DNA from: JANQFV01 sp964468185
Lineage (GTDB): Bacteria > Planctomycetota > Phycisphaerae > UBA1845 > Fen-1342
Reading direction: 5' to 3'
Assembly: GCA_964468185.1 (NCBI GenBank)
Contig: CAYXTR010000022.1
Span: 13,346-77,345, forward strand
DNA length: 64,000 nucleotides
Of this stretch, positions 12,001-18,820 are shown one piece after another. The position numbers and the translations under genes were made by a program. Every line of letters begins with the position of its first letter. Within the stretch, counting starts at the first letter, position 1. A model generated the notes under the pieces. The model made no database searches, was not told the DNA's origin, and worked only from the letters and a program-made list of their open reading frames with translations.

Positions 12001-14308
12001 AGGTTGAGAGGGTCATGGCGATGCTCTGGGCGTCGCCATGCTCGACGGGGTAGACCTCCATGCGGGGGGTGTTGGTCAGGGCGTTGCTATCCCACAGATT
12101 GATGGTCTCTTCGACGCGTTGCCAGTCTTCCTCGGCGCAGACGACGATGAGCGTCTGGGCTTCGTCGAGGGGGATGATCTGGTAGTTGGGTCCGCCGGTG
12201 GCACTCAGGCCGGGCAGGGAGATGCGGCCGCGGCCGCGCCGGCGTGGCATGCGGCGAGGTGAGGAGGTGCCGGTGTCGCTTTCGAGGAGGGTTTCGACCA
12301 TCGAGGCGACCTGGCTGGGGAGGAGGTTTTCGAGTTTGACGACGTGACGGATCTCCTCGGGGCCGGGGATGTCGAGTTGGGCGATGAGGGACTTGATGCG
12401 CTCCATTTCGTCGCGTTCGGCGATGACGTAGAAGACGTTCTGGGATTCGTCGGGGACGATGCTGGGGCCGGTGGCGAGGCCACGGCGTGGGCCGCCTTCG
12501 ACGAGGCTGGACACCAACTGCATGAGCATGGGGTGGATGTCGGCGACTTCGGCGTGCTCGACGGCGACGGTCTGGAAGTTATCGGTCAGGGGCTTGTCGA
12601 GGACTTCGAGCATCTCCTTGACGCGGGCGAAGCCTTCCTCGTTGGCGTAGACGATGAGCGCGTTCATGCGTTCGTCGGCGACGAGGCGGATGGTCTTGCG
12701 GGCGCGTTCGTAGATGCCTTCGGAGTGGATGTCTTCGGGCGTGGCGCCCTGGGCCTGCGCGGTGCGCGCGGGGGTGCGGCGCGTGCGGCGGCTGCGGGCG
12801 GCGCGGCTGCGGGCCCGCTGGAGTGCACGGAGGCGCTGGAGATTGGAGGAGCCGGCCTCACTCTGCTCCTGCTGGAAGATCTGGTTGAGCAGGTTGGCGA
12901 CCTCGCCGGCGTCGGCGTGCTGGATCTCGATGACCTGGGTCTTGAACTCGCCGATGTCGGGCTTCTTGTCGAATTCCTCGATGAGCTTGGTGATCTCCTC
13001 CACCTGGTCCGACGTGGCTTTGACGATGATGGAGTTGGTGCGCTCATCGGCGACCATCTGGACATTGGCTTCATCACCGCCGCCACCAACGCGTTTGGGG
13101 ACCATGCGGCGGGTTTTCGGGTCGCGGACCATCTGGATGCGGCCGCGGCTGTCGGAGAGATTGAGGAATTCGCGGAGGAGTTGCTCGATGGTGCGGGCGT
13201 TGGTCTTGATATCGAAGATGCGCAGCTCGCGGGGGTCGGAGGGAGAGAGGTCGATCTTGTCCTTGAGGGTGAGGAACTTGCGGACGTCTTTGGCAAGGGC
13301 GACGAGCTTGATCTGGTTGCTTTCGTCGAGGGCGGAAATGCGTGCGTAGAGCGGGAGCGCATCGGCGAAGGCGTCGACGAGCTTCTGCGCGGGGGCGTCC
13401 TTGACGCGGTAGTAGACGGTGACGAATTCCATGTTGCGGGGGTCGTCCTCTTCGAACTCTTCGACGGAGGCGTAGACGTGCTCGAGCGGGACGTACTGGG
13501 GCATGTCGACCAGTTCGACGACGCGGATGTGTTCGGGGCGTTCGACGAAGCGGAAGCCGATGGGATGTTCGTGGAGGAGGAAGTTGAGCTCGTCGATGGC
13601 TTCCTTCTTGGTGAACTTCTGTTCGGACTCGTAGGTGAGCGTGCCGGTGATGACCAGGTCGTCCTGGTTCATGATGGGTTTGCCGATGCGTTCGGCGAAG
13701 TCTTCGACGACCTGTTCCCAGGGCATATCGACGTACTGGAACCAGGTGTAGCCTTCATCTTCGGGGATGACCTCGCGTTTGCGGCGCGGCTGGTCCTGGT
13801 CGGATCTGGGTTCGGGGCGCTCGGGGACGCGGGCCTCGATTTCGGCGACGCCTTCCTTGCGTTGGCGCTGCATGTCGTTGGAGAGGATCTCGGGTGGGCC
13901 GACCATTTCGTCGCGGCCACGTTGCTGGCGCTGCATGGCACGGCGTTTCAGATCTTCGAGGCGCTGGCGACGGGCATCTTCCTGATCGTCCGGCCCGGTC
14001 GGCGGCGTGGCCTTCTTCGGCAGGGGACGCCCCGTGCTGCGCCGCGGCGTTTTGGCCTTGGCGGCCCCCGCGTCCTTCTGGCCAGCGTCCTGTTCGCGGG
14101 CCTTCTGGCGCTCGAACTCCTCCTTCATTTCGAGGAGTTTGCGCAGGGCCTCCTGGGATGCCGGTGACTTCTTGGCGGGCTGCGTCGTGGCGCCCTTTTC
14201 GTCATCGTCGGCGACGGCGGCGGGCGTGGCGAGCACGCCGGCGAGGAAGGAGCACGTAAAGAGAAAGACCAGGCCGAACAACCCGTTTTGGGTGGTCCTT
14301 GACGTCAT
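74..14308 (-). CDS. gspD: Giant multi-repeat type II secretion secretin (GspD-like)
   Basis: Outer-membrane channel of the type II secretion system, about 4,744 aa against roughly 650-750 for ordinary GspD. I chose the ATG at 14308 because GAGGTG precedes it and a signal peptide starts at once (hydrophobic GLFGLVFLFTCSFLAGVLA); an upstream GTG at 14347 adds 13 residues. An Arg/Lys/Gln-rich low-complexity region is followed by an N0-like domain (about 200-400). About 45 N-domain repeats follow, each with an ADA-VA-L strand-helix, a variable loop, a TNSLIV-like strand and a helix ending near LD. Acidic/Pro linkers at about 2225-2355 and 3235-3405 divide them into blocks of about 23, 10 and 12. 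The secretin domain starts near 4400 (KVLIIEVNMDNELDLGVEF) and keeps the VPILGDIPGLGWLF motif. Last gene of the gsp operon. The family call is firm; the repeat count is by eye. Confidence 0.95.
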   Translation of the reverse strand: MTSRTTQNGLFGLVFLFTCSFLAGVLATPAAVADDDEKGATTQPAKKSPASQEALRKLLEMKEEFERQKAREQDAGQKDAGAAKAKTPRRSTGRPLPKKATPPTGPDDQEDARRQRLEDLKRRAMQRQQRGRDEMVGPPEILSNDMQRQRKEGVAEIEARVPERPEPRSDQDQPRRKREVIPEDEGYTWFQYVDMPWEQVVEDFAERIGKPIMNQDDLVITGTLTYESEQKFTKKEAIDELNFLLHEHPIGFRFVERPEHIRVVELVDMPQYVPLEHVYASVEEFEEDDPRNMEFVTVYYRVKDAPAQKLVDAFADALPLYARISALDESNQIKLVALAKDVRKFLTLKDKIDLSPSDPRELRIFDIKTNARTIEQLLREFLNLSDSRGRIQMVRDPKTRRMVPKRVGGGGDEANVQMVADERTNSIIVKATSDQVEEITKLIEEFDKKPDIGEFKTQVIEIQHADAGEVANLLNQIFQQEQSEAGSSNLQRLRALQRARSRAARSRRTRRTPARTAQAQGATPEDIHSEGIYERARKTIRLVADERMNALIVYANEEGFARVKEMLEVLDKPLTDNFQTVAVEHAEVADIHPMLMQLVSSLVEGGPRRGLATGPSIVPDESQNVFYVIAERDEMERIKSLIAQLDIPGPEEIRHVVKLENLLPSQVASMVETLLESDTGTSSPRRMPRRRGRGRISLPGLSATGGPNYQIIPLDEAQTLIVVCAEEDWQRVEETINLWDSNALTNTPRMEVYPVEHGDAQSIAMTLSTFYRSYSHPAFPRSSVGIQADGDKIFVYAIRPAHEEISALIETLDIESPEDKPIILPLAHADANTVAQRCQELFGGGVTRRGRRVTQTGPTIIAETVTNSLIVQANQAELDKITDLAQRMDEQVAAQAPERKYFTLRYAQPREVVSAVSQLYTGGGGGRSFRGRPVGSQVKVVTSGPQVVVEAPKDKMPKITATIEQLDDPKGNEIVIKTITLPGADVNQIARKLSTSFRQRRNVTAIFDADSSSETIVVTCQKDALPEAEKLIKELADAYKPLVSTTEFVQLQRSPANEAAGWLRSQLVTYIEKQFGRSAARQLQVTAQQSTNRVIINGPQVAVEHGKQLLKQYDEDIVSNFSPPIRTETRKLPGLDVGDLARSLDRTFREETRQRPDRLRAVFQADELTQTLIISAPEDMYERIDKVIKEFEAEVANVEPSQEFIEIKEADANYVAGQVRNLLTQHVTQRRGRRAAREINIGVDTRLNRITVSGPKFAIEKARELVTQLDKPSIEQSQLQTISLENADANAVYSVLRQIFNEKIRAGTLQISVERMTNSLIVGGNDEDFAQIEKWAQELDEQAIQKRGKLEIVELMNANPWEVRNILNTQYQSRGRGRRNRLGEDIRFDVVGGRSIVAQAPEDKMPEVLELIAKLDDSDVDKVEVRIYELPGVGRGIRDLAREVTRAMNQTVEQRERRVTITPYESADTLIVTARTDQFPEIDAFLDKFKGLVEKETTVAKFIELEHLDAQRYAGQIQNMLANKLAKEGRRSSRHMQNLSITPDPRTNRLICYVPEKIVPDLEEVVQFLDIPPTIKEGELRTIELAYADAGTVANILRPMFEQTRRQRRQQDFSQIEVRIQPELITNSLIVTASDEDFEQIRQKAIEIDEGAIVRKADPELIKVQYADPHALSSIITQSLRESGTGWGRRFAEEEEVSVQVLGSNLLVQAPKDKLEEAKALIAKLDVVDTEDQPIIIEPEYADVHQLSQTINAMFATRSRGRQQDVQVTVANGQLVVRAPKQKLDQIQALVAEIDSEDREALQIRTYQLKLLNATQVAAQVQGYLRGLVNNQRRGQMQPGAFAEPSTNTLVVIAPEKHLPFIEGLVTKLESSDRRDSEARAYVLKHVRAEQVAQSVDQMLKAKVTEREGAVRSRSAQLQTMVVSDQASNRLFVYAPEEYQELATELIRMVDEDVDTGELVHIIPLENADATELVQSLQNVIAGGGRRGHRGGGGMQVDVRLSADPGSNSILVAGLPQDVAEIEKWITELEGNSVRIPEVQIFQLQYANTLDVADMLRDLFGDSGRGRARGRSPQDQVTITEDEYYSRLIVTANKRKMRQVEAYIQELDQAPDLPEEGFGIGDRQIYFVDVNRGSPWEIALDVSSMFPPEDRGGPSIESDWFDEYLIVKCRTAEFPRVLKAIREFERRAKSDLVVKQYRPKGNIDQLIRFLKVREEGSNVVIERASDQPTYETMVEELWPADETPPWKRERDQAKPETGGRRVVPFRTGISLTEVMLDDFEEDLFGDTSSEPAAEPAQETAPAPEDDRQSPPKRNTTASDSRPQDRETSPAASDQEEQPEYTPGQTVESPIEQEPTRIVVQEDGTVVLYGDREEVEDVTEVFSLLEEDMAEGEVIRIFRFRYGDVSAAAEVLNIMFNDRQRVIARPQPQRRQQGRGDQDDRQQGPMDQINRMIGRRSRDTGGQRMRIATDPAHNYLIVKCNAADLPEIRKLLRELDIPPGEVQVKIFQLKNLVAEETAQDIKDVLGISQVQQRRGRGAPQSRRGRRGSRQQELIEMLQQQSVSVPGVEGGAKVEQVEIVPNVVTNSLMVSAPVEVMGLIEDVITRLEKLEGYDVVGVHHYQLEHARLDDILPLLDELFEAAGSGGGRGGRRGGGSSPAQMGPVTVSGDPRTNTIIFTAENKDADKVIEQIKRLDDPNAGAIAEAEMYICQWGDAEAIAGMVEAIYVTGGGQRGRRGRGPQTGSVTENVRVVADPNTNTILVYGPLDKRDLIFSKIEELDRLSERAIREIDVTYADPEELAATLMGMFSNDGATTVSRSRHGRGRGSQPGGGVMSSGRITILGDKDAQKLLVRAPDHVFEQIQSLVATLDQPDKTMQLRRFQLQYADAQSVVTSVSQAMGDYLQQAQRAGDDVDLDAFSAVPDPRTNAIVVVGSEEVFMFVQQILSQIDIETPEDQRKEFRIFALEKADATTVADAINSYATGSDAGSGGRRGRGRGGAPGTPRELNVHAVAEDQTNSVMVFGRIEDIQHVELAVIEQLEQSLADRFQIAEIEVEQVRPSEIVSFIWQFLDQGTPNEGGGRGRRGRGNAGDTTAGPRVVPNDADMKLVVRGTPGQIEEIRHLAARFDDPSLITNTIRIIPIPRGQDAMALANEVEALINDSEERLADITGRQARPVVIRGEDYTNTLIVAGDPSMFGMVETLVGQLKEVGPGQMVTRVIQLDNISAEDAQQMISDLQEQRGSSSSGRRSPVRRRPSRGGRRGALWPSQQSPPGLHDQPIIGAPIPWAMPLVGTGSPHASLMYGARLIEHLFDTDDDPPATQETSENQSAAERRKALENEIYAELTAEDPPTEPADQPQKRRPAERKPRAPRNQQRRNAPAQQPPAQSATAPDSIGEIIAGIGGTLEGQVSASVLDSRRIVVTGSEEDVAFIQQILLMMEASAPRPVIEIFSLASAKASTLQPIVEETMESLIDAKTASPGPTDRFSIIAETGSNALIASASEENMAIISDIIAELDVERPGEGTDFKTVVLQNMRASEAVTVLRPTVEKLNEMRDVPNEAQASIRAIDRNNSIMIVGTKKDVEEITRLIETVDVELTDEERESSFVRADMILIPLKNAQAEDVAEVLMEMIEEQQQAARDAEGERAGEPFVKVLQLRLLDGRELPELNLDRPIKILPEPGTNALIVFSTPSNNEALVELVNVFDTLPIGADTDVKAFALEHAAAEQVAELLQETFDNKRYLRRPSEGDSDSLDEGELPPIPPGVAAKGLPYPVLVQHDPRTNTVIVIGRKDAVLLAGGLIGELDRPSTHLGLQAHVLAVEEQPVTELAEKLNDLLEERVNVLGSENEARDSAIIEPDERSNSLIVIASDEMHTMVRDLVSQLDVSETYSMVDIRYHPVEHADPVKLKNLLEQTFEARADAEQETNDASFDSFHVIADSRDRALIMTGTRGFLSEAEQLVRQLDRPGQNAVEMRVRQVKLNSAQNIATLLEELIDKSLKEEDSALSGIPITIKADPLSESLLIAASRPDQDIIERWVETLDRPPQVGRMTRIIPLARAIAEDVANVVDDVFKGRSGDAGDIDLTVTHDEKTNSIVVHGPPGLLADIADFIHQLDNTEVTGGTIVRLFKLDQADAEDAGELLERILEGRGGAVGAGGGGGGGTREDAANQVMLIYQQEHPELGRETLRGMRSEVVVISDIRTNSLVIEAPPDTMPLMESLVQAIDLPPDAARIRVFRLQNADAEQLAEMLDELFERRAAGRTGGGTDESERVLALGETMGGRQEIAFTTDVRTNSVIAAGTPGYLDLVEEMILELDTIPMDDRRVFVYPPRNITAETLAQSLRDYSESEQDLLQEIDDEVSLSRRQEREVIAIANEDANRVIVGVDPRFENSVMNVIHELDQPPPQVMIKVLIIEVNMDNELDLGVEFAFQDLQYAKAGPTDTTTFDYVGGTDVGAAGSGLGGFVFTITGADFNFLFRTLQSEGNLRVLSRPQIVAMDNQEALINISDSVPYVTGTQTSTTGQISTSVSREDVGIKLEVTPQINPDGFVRMEIRQEVSDQTGSSVDVGPGVTAPIFFTRETETTVTVKDNETVVLGGLITSRVENREQKVPILGDIPGLGWLFRNQSDTTRRTELLVVLTPQVIRTVDDYRMASVTERDRIRIIAPEVLSDELMENLRLEPSPLPDKENGNGRSAPIPRETPRRDDRPESEMYGPLRPALRPDKPPIIDPDSYVVPLTYRSPRNHLRN

Positions 14309-14601
14309 GCCTGCACCTCGAATCTGGGGGTTCAATTGAGACCTCACCCCGGTGGGTTCCTATGTTCTGGAGGGGCCGCCGCGCCGGGCTGGCCCGCACT
14401 CCGGTTGCGCTGTTTTGTAGCACGGAAGCACCGGTTACAACCCGGCGCCACACTGGTCGCCGAAGCACCGGATGTGAACCGGTGTCGGGCCCGGCCAGGG
14501 CCGGGCTTGCTATTTATACACGGAAATGGGCGGGAGGTGGCAGGTGCCGGGGGCAGGATGGCAAACTTTCTGGGACTCGCAAAACGCGTAAGCTGGGGGA
14601 G
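14309..14601 (-). promoter_or_regulatory. gspM-gspD intergenic leader with hairpin and direct repeat
   Basis: Unusual 293-nt gap in an otherwise tight operon. It contains a 7-bp GC hairpin (GCCCGGC, CAGG loop, GCCGGGC, about 14489-14506), an AT-rich TATAAAT on the minus strand at 14512-14518 that could be a -10 box without a clear -35, and two copies of GAAGCACCGG (about 14425 and 14462, plus strand) each followed by an AACC-CGG-like half. It may be a separate promoter or an RNA processing/attenuation site for the giant gene. All of this is inferred from sequence. Confidence 0.35.
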
Positions 14602-15759
14602 TTATGAACGTGCGCCGGCGGCGGAAGCGGCGGGTGCCACCGCTTCCGGGCCGTAGAGGGCTTCGAGGGCGTTCCAGACCTGGGGGTGCAGGTCGGGATC
14701 GAGTTTCTCGCGGTCGGCGAAGCTGGTGCCGAGAGGGTAGAACCAGTCGGTGATTTCACCGTCCTGATCGGTGCGGACGACGATGCCGTGGCGGTGGATG
14801 AGGATGAGGCGGCCGTCGTCGACTTCGTCGTCGAGGTAGACGCGCTCGACGGGGTCGGCGGAGGCACGGTCGTTGTAGACCTGGGCGAAGTATTCGCCAT
14901 CGGGCAGCAGGTGGATACCGCGGACGTATTTCTCGTTGGCGTGGGGTCGCCGATTGACGGGAGTGCGCTCAACTGGCGTGGAATCGGGCTCCGGTGTCGG
15001 GCGCGGGTCAGGCGAATGGACCACGGTGCGTGGCTCTTGGTAGGGGGTGAAGAGGCTCTTCTCGTAGATGAGCTCGTATTCGTCGATCGGGTGGCGCAGG
15101 CGGCCTTCGTCGAGCTCGACGATTTCCTCCATGATGGGAAACCCGTCGACTTCCTTGAGTTCGGGAAGGACGAGGGTGGTGGCGGAGATGGTAACGCGTA
15201 GCTCGGGGCCGTTGGGGCCGAGGGCGTCATGGTCGCGGCCGCCGCGGCGACCGGGGCGACTGCGTCGGCGATTCGAGTTGACCTGGCTGATGACGGCGCT
15301 ATCGGCGGTGAGGCGGACCTTCTCGAGGCGGGCGAGGTAGTCGCGGCGATAGAAGTCGCGGAGGAAGCCGACGATCTGGTTGAGGGTACCGGAGGCGTTG
15401 ATATTGAGTGGGACGCCGACGGCGCCGTTGCGGTACGGGATGTAAGAGCCGGGGCTGACCTTGGGATTGCCGAGGCCGTGCTTTTCGAGGAGTTGGTGCA
15501 TGTCTTCACGAAAGACGCGTTCGGCCTGTTGTGGACTACGGGCGAGGGTGCGGCGTGTAAGGTCTTTCCAATCGGATTCGATGCGGCGCAGCAGGACTTT
15601 CTCGGCGTCGTAGTCGGCGATCTTCTCGCGCTGGGCGTTGATCTTCTCGTCGAGGCTGTTGAGTGGGCCGATGATCAGCGTCTTGACGACGCCGACGGTG
15701 GCGGCGCCGACCAGGACGATGCCGACGGCACTGGCAAGATATTTTTCACGCGAGGTCAT
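14602..15759 (-). CDS. PilO/GspM-like inner-membrane assembly protein
   Basis: 385 aa. One N-terminal transmembrane helix (about 7-30), then a predicted coiled coil rich in Asp/Glu/Lys/Arg (about 33-80) and a ferredoxin-like region containing NASGTLNQIVGFLRDFYRR, the usual layout of PilO and GspM. After a Pro/Glu/Asp-rich stretch there is an extra C-terminal domain (about 275-370) not seen in short family members. The gene lies 6 bp after the PilM/PilN fusion and before gspD, so it should form the inner-membrane platform with that protein. The PilO versus GspM label is uncertain; position and topology support either. Confidence 0.7.
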   Translation of the reverse strand: MTSREKYLASAVGIVLVGAATVGVVKTLIIGPLNSLDEKINAQREKIADYDAEKVLLRRIESDWKDLTRRTLARSPQQAERVFREDMHQLLEKHGLGNPKVSPGSYIPYRNGAVGVPLNINASGTLNQIVGFLRDFYRRDYLARLEKVRLTADSAVISQVNSNRRRSRPGRRGGRDHDALGPNGPELRVTISATTLVLPELKEVDGFPIMEEIVELDEGRLRHPIDEYELIYEKSLFTPYQEPRTVVHSPDPRPTPEPDSTPVERTPVNRRPHANEKYVRGIHLLPDGEYFAQVYNDRASADPVERVYLDDEVDDGRLILIHRHGIVVRTDQDGEITDWFYPLGTSFADREKLDPDLHPQVWNALEALYGPEAVAPAASAAGARS

Positions 15760-15765
15760 GGCGGT

Positions 15766-17394
15766 TTAGTCCAGTCCGAAGCGCTTGGCTTCCTTCTTAC
15801 GCTCTTTCTCGTTCTGGGCGGCTTCGTTACGCAGTTCACGGAGGCGGCGGAGATCGATCTGAATATCGACTTTGCCGTGATAACGCTGGCCGGAGACGTT
15901 GGTCCAGGTACCCTGGGTCGCGACATAGGGCCGCTTGCCGTCGAGCTTGAGTTCGTTGAGGCGGGTGACGAATTCGGTTGGCACTTCCCAGTCCGTCGCA
16001 TAGACGTTGCGGAGGGTGATGCCGGGATTGCGAGAGCGGGCATCGAGCGAGATTTCCTGCAAGACGAGCTGGTCGCCGAGGCGGGTCTCATCGTCTGCGG
16101 CGTTAGCGAGGCGGGTGATGGCGAGCAGTTCGTCGGGCCAGGGGGTATCGGCCTGCCACTCGCGCACCTGCTCGACCTGGTGACGGACGGCGATCTTCTT
16201 TTTGAGGACGTCGCGGAGCGCGTTGCGCTGGCGTTGGAGCGCTGCCAGTGTTGCGGCCTTGTCCTGGTAGATCCAGCCGTAGGCGGTCAGGGCGCCGGCG
16301 AGGACCATGGCAGCGGCGATGCCGCCGGTGCGGACACGTTTGCGGAGTGTCTCGCGTGAGGAGACGGGGCGTTTGGGGTTGAGGAAGTCGAGGGCGAGGA
16401 GGCCTTCGCTACTGACGCCCCAGGCGAGGCCGAGGGTGGCGGAGAAGGAGCGCAGCTTGGCGGATTCGCCGGCGGCGATGCCGAGCGGGCCGGTAGGGTC
16501 GAAGAGACGGACGGGATAGCCGAGGCGTTGCTGCAAGCGCTCGGCGAGTTGGGTTTCGATGCCGGTACCGCCGGCGATGAGGACCTTGTCGATGCCGCCG
16601 GTGGGATCGGTAGCACGGTAGGCCTGGAGCGTACGCGTGACTTCGACGAGTAGTTCGTTGACGGCGGCTTCGATCGCTTCATCGGCGCTGTCGAGGTCGG
16701 CGATTTCGGCGAGGGAGATTACGCGGGAGTCTTCGCGGGAGGCGCCTTCGCCGGTGGGGATGGGGACGTTGACGTTGGCGGAGCGCGCGAAGGAGAGTCC
16801 GTGGTTGCTGATGACATCGATTTCGGTAGCGCCGGGTCCGACGTCGACGAACAAGACGCGTTGATCGCGGGTTTCCTCGACCTTGCGAACGGCAACCATG
16901 TTGGCGTATGGGCGCAGGCCGATGCGGGCGGGGGTGAGGCCGGCGGCTTCGCAGGTAGCGCGGACGCGGTTGAGGGTGTCCTGGGTGATGGCGGCGAGGA
17001 GGACCTCGGTGGCGAGGCCTTTGTCGTTGCGCTGGGTGATGACGTAGTCGACGGCGGCGGAGTCGATGGGGAACGGCAGCTCCTTCATCGCCTGGAAGCG
17101 GACACCGGCGGCGACTTCGTTGGTAGGCGTGGGCGGTAGTGCGAGGCGATTGATGACGGCGCGTTCGCGGGGGACGTCGACGACGGCCGTCTTGTGGCGG
17201 AGGCGGTGGCGGCGGAGCATGCCGCGGATGAACTCACCAAGTGCTTCGGCGTCGTCGGCATCGACGTTGTTGGGCAGGCGGTGGGAGTGGGCATCTTCGA
17301 GGAAGATGCGTCCCTTGCCCACGCGGGCGACGACGATGCGCAGCGAGCGTTTGTCCCAATCCAGGCACAGCACCTTGCGAGAGAGTTTGATCAC
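15766..17394 (-). CDS. PilM-PilN fusion (GspL-like inner-membrane platform protein)
   Basis: 542 aa from a GTG at 17394 preceded by GAGAGGAA; a longer reading frame overlaps gspK. Residues 1-340 are an actin-like PilM domain, with CLDWDKRSLRIVV as first strand motif, the phosphate-binding LFVDVGPGATEIDVI and the IAGGTGIE loop. A transmembrane helix (about 358-378) is followed by a periplasmic PilN-like coiled coil and ferredoxin-like domain. GspL has the same cytoplasmic actin-like plus periplasmic layout, and the gene sits where gspL normally lies between gspK and gspM. The role inferred is coupling the secretion ATPase to the pseudopilus platform. The C terminus is Lys/Glu-rich. Confidence 0.85.
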   Translation of the reverse strand: MIKLSRKVLCLDWDKRSLRIVVARVGKGRIFLEDAHSHRLPNNVDADDAEALGEFIRGMLRRHRLRHKTAVVDVPRERAVINRLALPPTPTNEVAAGVRFQAMKELPFPIDSAAVDYVITQRNDKGLATEVLLAAITQDTLNRVRATCEAAGLTPARIGLRPYANMVAVRKVEETRDQRVLFVDVGPGATEIDVISNHGLSFARSANVNVPIPTGEGASREDSRVISLAEIADLDSADEAIEAAVNELLVEVTRTLQAYRATDPTGGIDKVLIAGGTGIETQLAERLQQRLGYPVRLFDPTGPLGIAAGESAKLRSFSATLGLAWGVSSEGLLALDFLNPKRPVSSRETLRKRVRTGGIAAAMVLAGALTAYGWIYQDKAATLAALQRQRNALRDVLKKKIAVRHQVEQVREWQADTPWPDELLAITRLANAADDETRLGDQLVLQEISLDARSRNPGITLRNVYATDWEVPTEFVTRLNELKLDGKRPYVATQGTWTNVSGQRYHGKVDIQIDLRRLRELRNEAAQNEKERKKEAKRFGLD

Positions 17395-17413
17395 GATGCG
17401 TTCCTCTCGTGCA

Positions 17414-18820
17414 CTACTCCTGCCCCTGGGGCAGGTACTCATCCTCATCGATCGGCCAAGCGAGGCCGAGCGAGGTCAGATCGCGTTCGTAGATCACCTG
17501 CGGCAGCGAGCCACGCATTTCGACAATCCACTCCACGCGCCGGGCGAGCTTCGTATGATCGCCGTAGCCGACGATCTCGATTCGGAACTGGACGGCGCGG
17601 GTGGTGATCTTATCCTGAATGGCGGCGAACGTCGCGGCGTCGATCGCCCCACTGGTGGTGAGCCAGTTCGCGGATTCGAGCTCTTCGGGCATGAGCTGGC
17701 CACGGGTAGCGACGATTTCCTCGGCGGCGCCTTCGGGCATGCCCTCCAGGGCGGCGAGGACGCGGGCGGGGGCGGTGTTGATGTTGATCAGGCCTTCGAC
17801 GACGTTGACGTTTTCGCCGGCCTGATCCCACGGGCTGCCGGCGGCGGATTCACTACTTTCGGCTTCCTCGTTCTCGTCCTCGTCGAGCAGGCCTTCGAGT
17901 TCATCGAGCGCGCCTTCGAGCTGGTCGTTTTCGTTCTCGCCATTGCCCCCCTGCTGGTCGTTCTGGTTGTTGTTGCCCGCCTGCGGCTCACGCGACCAGA
18001 CGGTGACGAAGGGGGCGATGCCACGGTCGAGGCGGCCGTCGGCGTTGTCGTAGTAGGGGAAGGTCTCTTCGCCGTCGTCCTCGTTGCCGTCGAGCAGGCC
18101 GTTGCGGTTGGTGTCTTCGCCATAGAGGACGGCGGCGCTGAAGCCCTTTACGAGGAGGAGTTCATCGATGGTATCGAGCGGGCCGTTCTTCGGGTAGTAG
18201 CCAGGTTCGAGGAGGGTGTAGTAGTCGTCGGCTTCGGCGCCGCCGGGGCGGGGATCGTTGTCTTCGTCGAGCCAGTCGAGGAGGCAAGCGACGATTTCGT
18301 CGGGATTCTCGATGCGCAGGTCGAGCAGGAGCGGGGTGAACAGGCGGGTGATTTCGGTTTCGGTAGCTGCGTTAAGGTTCAGCTTGCTGGCTTCCGGGGT
18401 AAGACCGTAGCGCATCCACTGATCGTATTCGGTGCTTTCGTAGTGTGGCGCGACGACGCTGTAGCGCCAGGCTTCGACAGGCTCGACGAAGCCCTCTTCG
18501 AAGATGGCCTCGCGTGAGCGGAGATTGGTCTCGGCGATGGGGTCATCGTCGCGGTTGAAATGGGGTGACCAGACGAGTATGTGCCGGAAACGCTCGGGGT
18601 TGTCGTACCAGAAGCCGATGTTGTCTGCGTTTTCACGGAGGAGGTAGAGCACCTCTTCGAGTCCGGAATCGACGGCGAGCTGTGCCTGCTGGCCATCGCG
18701 TTGAGCCTGGAGACCGGCGATTTCAGCGCGGACAAAGAACATGAACCCGGCCATGATCAGCGCGAGGAGGCCGATGAGGACGAGGACGACGGGGAGGATC
18801 ATGGCGCGGTGACGGGTCAT
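17414..18820 (-). CDS. gspK: Type II secretion minor pseudopilin GspK
   Basis: 468 aa, longer than a typical GspK. Short leader MTRHRA then a hydrophobic helix (MILPVVLVLIGLLALIM). The +5 residue is Val, not Glu, as expected for GspK, which caps the pseudopilus tip. The body has LNLNAATETEI and a second ININTAPARVLAALEGM helix-hairpin-helix-like stretch typical of GspK. An acidic Asn/Gln/Glu-rich insertion (about 270-330, including EGALDELEGLLDEDENEEAE) looks disordered. The putative prepilin cleavage site is Ala|Met rather than Gly|. The start overlaps the gspJ stop by four bases. Confidence 0.88.
   Translation of the reverse strand: MTRHRAMILPVVLVLIGLLALIMAGFMFFVRAEIAGLQAQRDGQQAQLAVDSGLEEVLYLLRENADNIGFWYDNPERFRHILVWSPHFNRDDDPIAETNLRSREAIFEEGFVEPVEAWRYSVVAPHYESTEYDQWMRYGLTPEASKLNLNAATETEITRLFTPLLLDLRIENPDEIVACLLDWLDEDNDPRPGGAEADDYYTLLEPGYYPKNGPLDTIDELLLVKGFSAAVLYGEDTNRNGLLDGNEDDGEETFPYYDNADGRLDRGIAPFVTVWSREPQAGNNNQNDQQGGNGENENDQLEGALDELEGLLDEDENEEAESSESAAGSPWDQAGENVNVVEGLININTAPARVLAALEGMPEGAAEEIVATRGQLMPEELESANWLTTSGAIDAATFAAIQDKITTRAVQFRIEIVGYGDHTKLARRVEWIVEMRGSLPQVIYERDLTSLGLAWPIDEDEYLPQGQE

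Noticed and set aside
695..14167. Very long plus-strand frames opposite the giant secretin (for example 695-2242, 4157-6556, 9299-11278, 12344-14167)
   Set aside because: They are Asp/Gly/Val-rich mirror frames created by the GC-rich codon pattern; the minus frame has a secretin domain, signal peptide and repeats, so the plus frames are shadows.
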